Shown here: positions 5,954 to 6,350 of the stretch, in pieces
How the letters are laid out: each line of letters starts with the position of its first letter
Numbering within the stretch: position 1 is the first letter of the stretch
Origin: Pseudomonadota bacterium
Lineage (GTDB): Bacteria > Pseudomonadota > Alphaproteobacteria > Rhizobiales > Kaistiaceae
Reading direction: 5' to 3'
DNA: 6,350 bases
Assembly (NCBI GenBank): GCA_023392225.1
Contig: JAEVZM010000397.1
Span: forward strand, 1 to 6,350
Notes under the pieces: model-generated
What the model was told of the DNA's origin: nothing
Database searches by the model: none
What the model saw: only the letters and a program-made list of their open reading frames with translations
Translations under genes and position numbers: made by a program

Positions 5954-6350
5954 TCAGGCGAGGCCGACCCGCGGGTCGATCACGGTCTGGAGGATGTCGA
6001 TCACCGCGTTGATCAGGATGTACAGCGCGCCGAAGGCTATGGCGACGCCGAGCACGGCCGGCAGGTCGGAGCTGCCGAGCGCCTGGACCGTATAGAGGCC
6101 GAGGCCGGGCCAGGCGAAGATGCTCTCGACGATGAGGAGGTTCGAGAACAGGAGCCCGACCTGGAGGCCGACCAGGGCGAGCGGCGCGGCGGCGGCGTTG
6201 CGGAGCCCGTGGCGGCGCACGATGGCGCGCTCGCTCAATCCGTTGCCCCGGGCGGTGCGGACGTAGCTCTGGCGGAGCACGCCTCGGAGCGAGCCGGCGA
6301 GGCTCCGCGCCACCGCGCCCGCGATCGGGATCGCCAGCGTCACGGCCGGC
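5954..6350 (-). CDS. ABC transporter permease, DppB/OppB type, C-terminal part
   Basis: The gene enters from the right edge; 131 complete codons plus the stop are present. The frame runs through the edge with no start: a GTG at 6343 is an internal valine in the family's PAVTLAIP segment. After a transmembrane stretch comes the cytoplasmic EAA loop, RQSYVRTARGNGLSERAIVRRH, which contacts the ATPase, then RNAAAAPLALVGLQVGLLFSN, the IVESIFAWPGLG segment typical of DppB/OppB, and a last membrane helix ending in the conserved IDPRV. This is an inner-membrane channel half for peptide/nickel-type importers and could pair with the nearby binding protein. It is transcribed toward that operon, with stops 4 bp apart, and would be the last gene of an operon to the right. 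Only the N-terminal part is missing. Confidence 0.92.
   Translation of the reverse strand, partial: PAVTLAIPIAGAVARSLAGSLRGVLRQSYVRTARGNGLSERAIVRRHGLRNAAAAPLALVGLQVGLLFSNLLIVESIFAWPGLGLYTVQALGSSDLPAVLGVAIAFGALYILINAVIDILQTVIDPRVGLA

Noticed and set aside
5965..5978. Perfect palindrome CGACCCGCGGGTCG just after the amidohydrolase stop, as a terminator or operator.
   Set aside because: It falls in the codons for the conserved IDPRV end of the permease, so protein conservation explains most of it, and there is no T-run. A minor role in ending the amidohydrolase transcript is not excluded.
6341..6343. GTG as the start codon of the permease.
   Set aside because: It is the valine of the conserved PAVTLAIP segment in mid-protein; the frame continues open to the window edge, so the gene is simply cut.

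Overview
This is a GC-rich chromosomal segment, roughly two-thirds G+C, with strongly G/C-biased third codon positions. The gene content is an RND pump, a Uma2 protein, a Gfo/Idh/MocA dehydrogenase, a xylose-isomerase-like TIM barrel, a family-5 solute-binding protein, an Atz/Trz-type amidohydrolase and a Dpp/Opp-type permease. This fits a soil or plant-associated proteobacterium, most likely an alphaproteobacterium (inference from composition and content; no taxonomic marker is present).

Layout. Positions 1-141 hold the last 46 codons of an RND efflux transporter on the + strand, ending in a GC hairpin whose loop is the stop codon. Converging on it is a minus-strand set read from right to left: a sugar phosphate isomerase/epimerase (2599 to 1796), a Gfo/Idh/MocA oxidoreductase (1782 to 793) and a Uma2-family protein (742 to 155). 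The isomerase and oxidoreductase are 13 bp apart, and the oxidoreductase ribosome binding site overlaps the isomerase stop, so these two form a clear operon. A 363-bp divergent control region (2600-2962) follows; it carries a strong imperfect hairpin just before the next gene. On the + strand come a periplasmic SBP_bac_5 binding protein (2963-4516) and an amidohydrolase (4513-5949) that share a 4-nt ATGA stop/start overlap. The window ends in the C-terminal part of a DppB/OppB-like permease on the minus strand (6350 to 5954), whose stop lies 4 bp from that of the amidohydrolase.

How the genes may work together. The two divergent gene pairs look like an uptake and catabolism locus. The binding protein captures a solute in the periplasm, an oligopeptide/dipeptide-type ABC transporter (one permease at the right edge, the rest outside the window) imports it, the amidohydrolase hydrolyses a C-N or similar bond, and the isomerase and NAD(P)-dependent dehydrogenase process a sugar- or polyol-like part. 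The substrate cannot be read from the sequence. No mobile element, CRISPR array, tRNA or rRNA was seen. The points most worth checking are the amidohydrolase active site, where the usual proton-shuttling Glu is Arg; the 2899-2928 hairpin; and the unusual gene order in which the permease faces the binding protein operon. None of these amounts to clear evidence of a new system.
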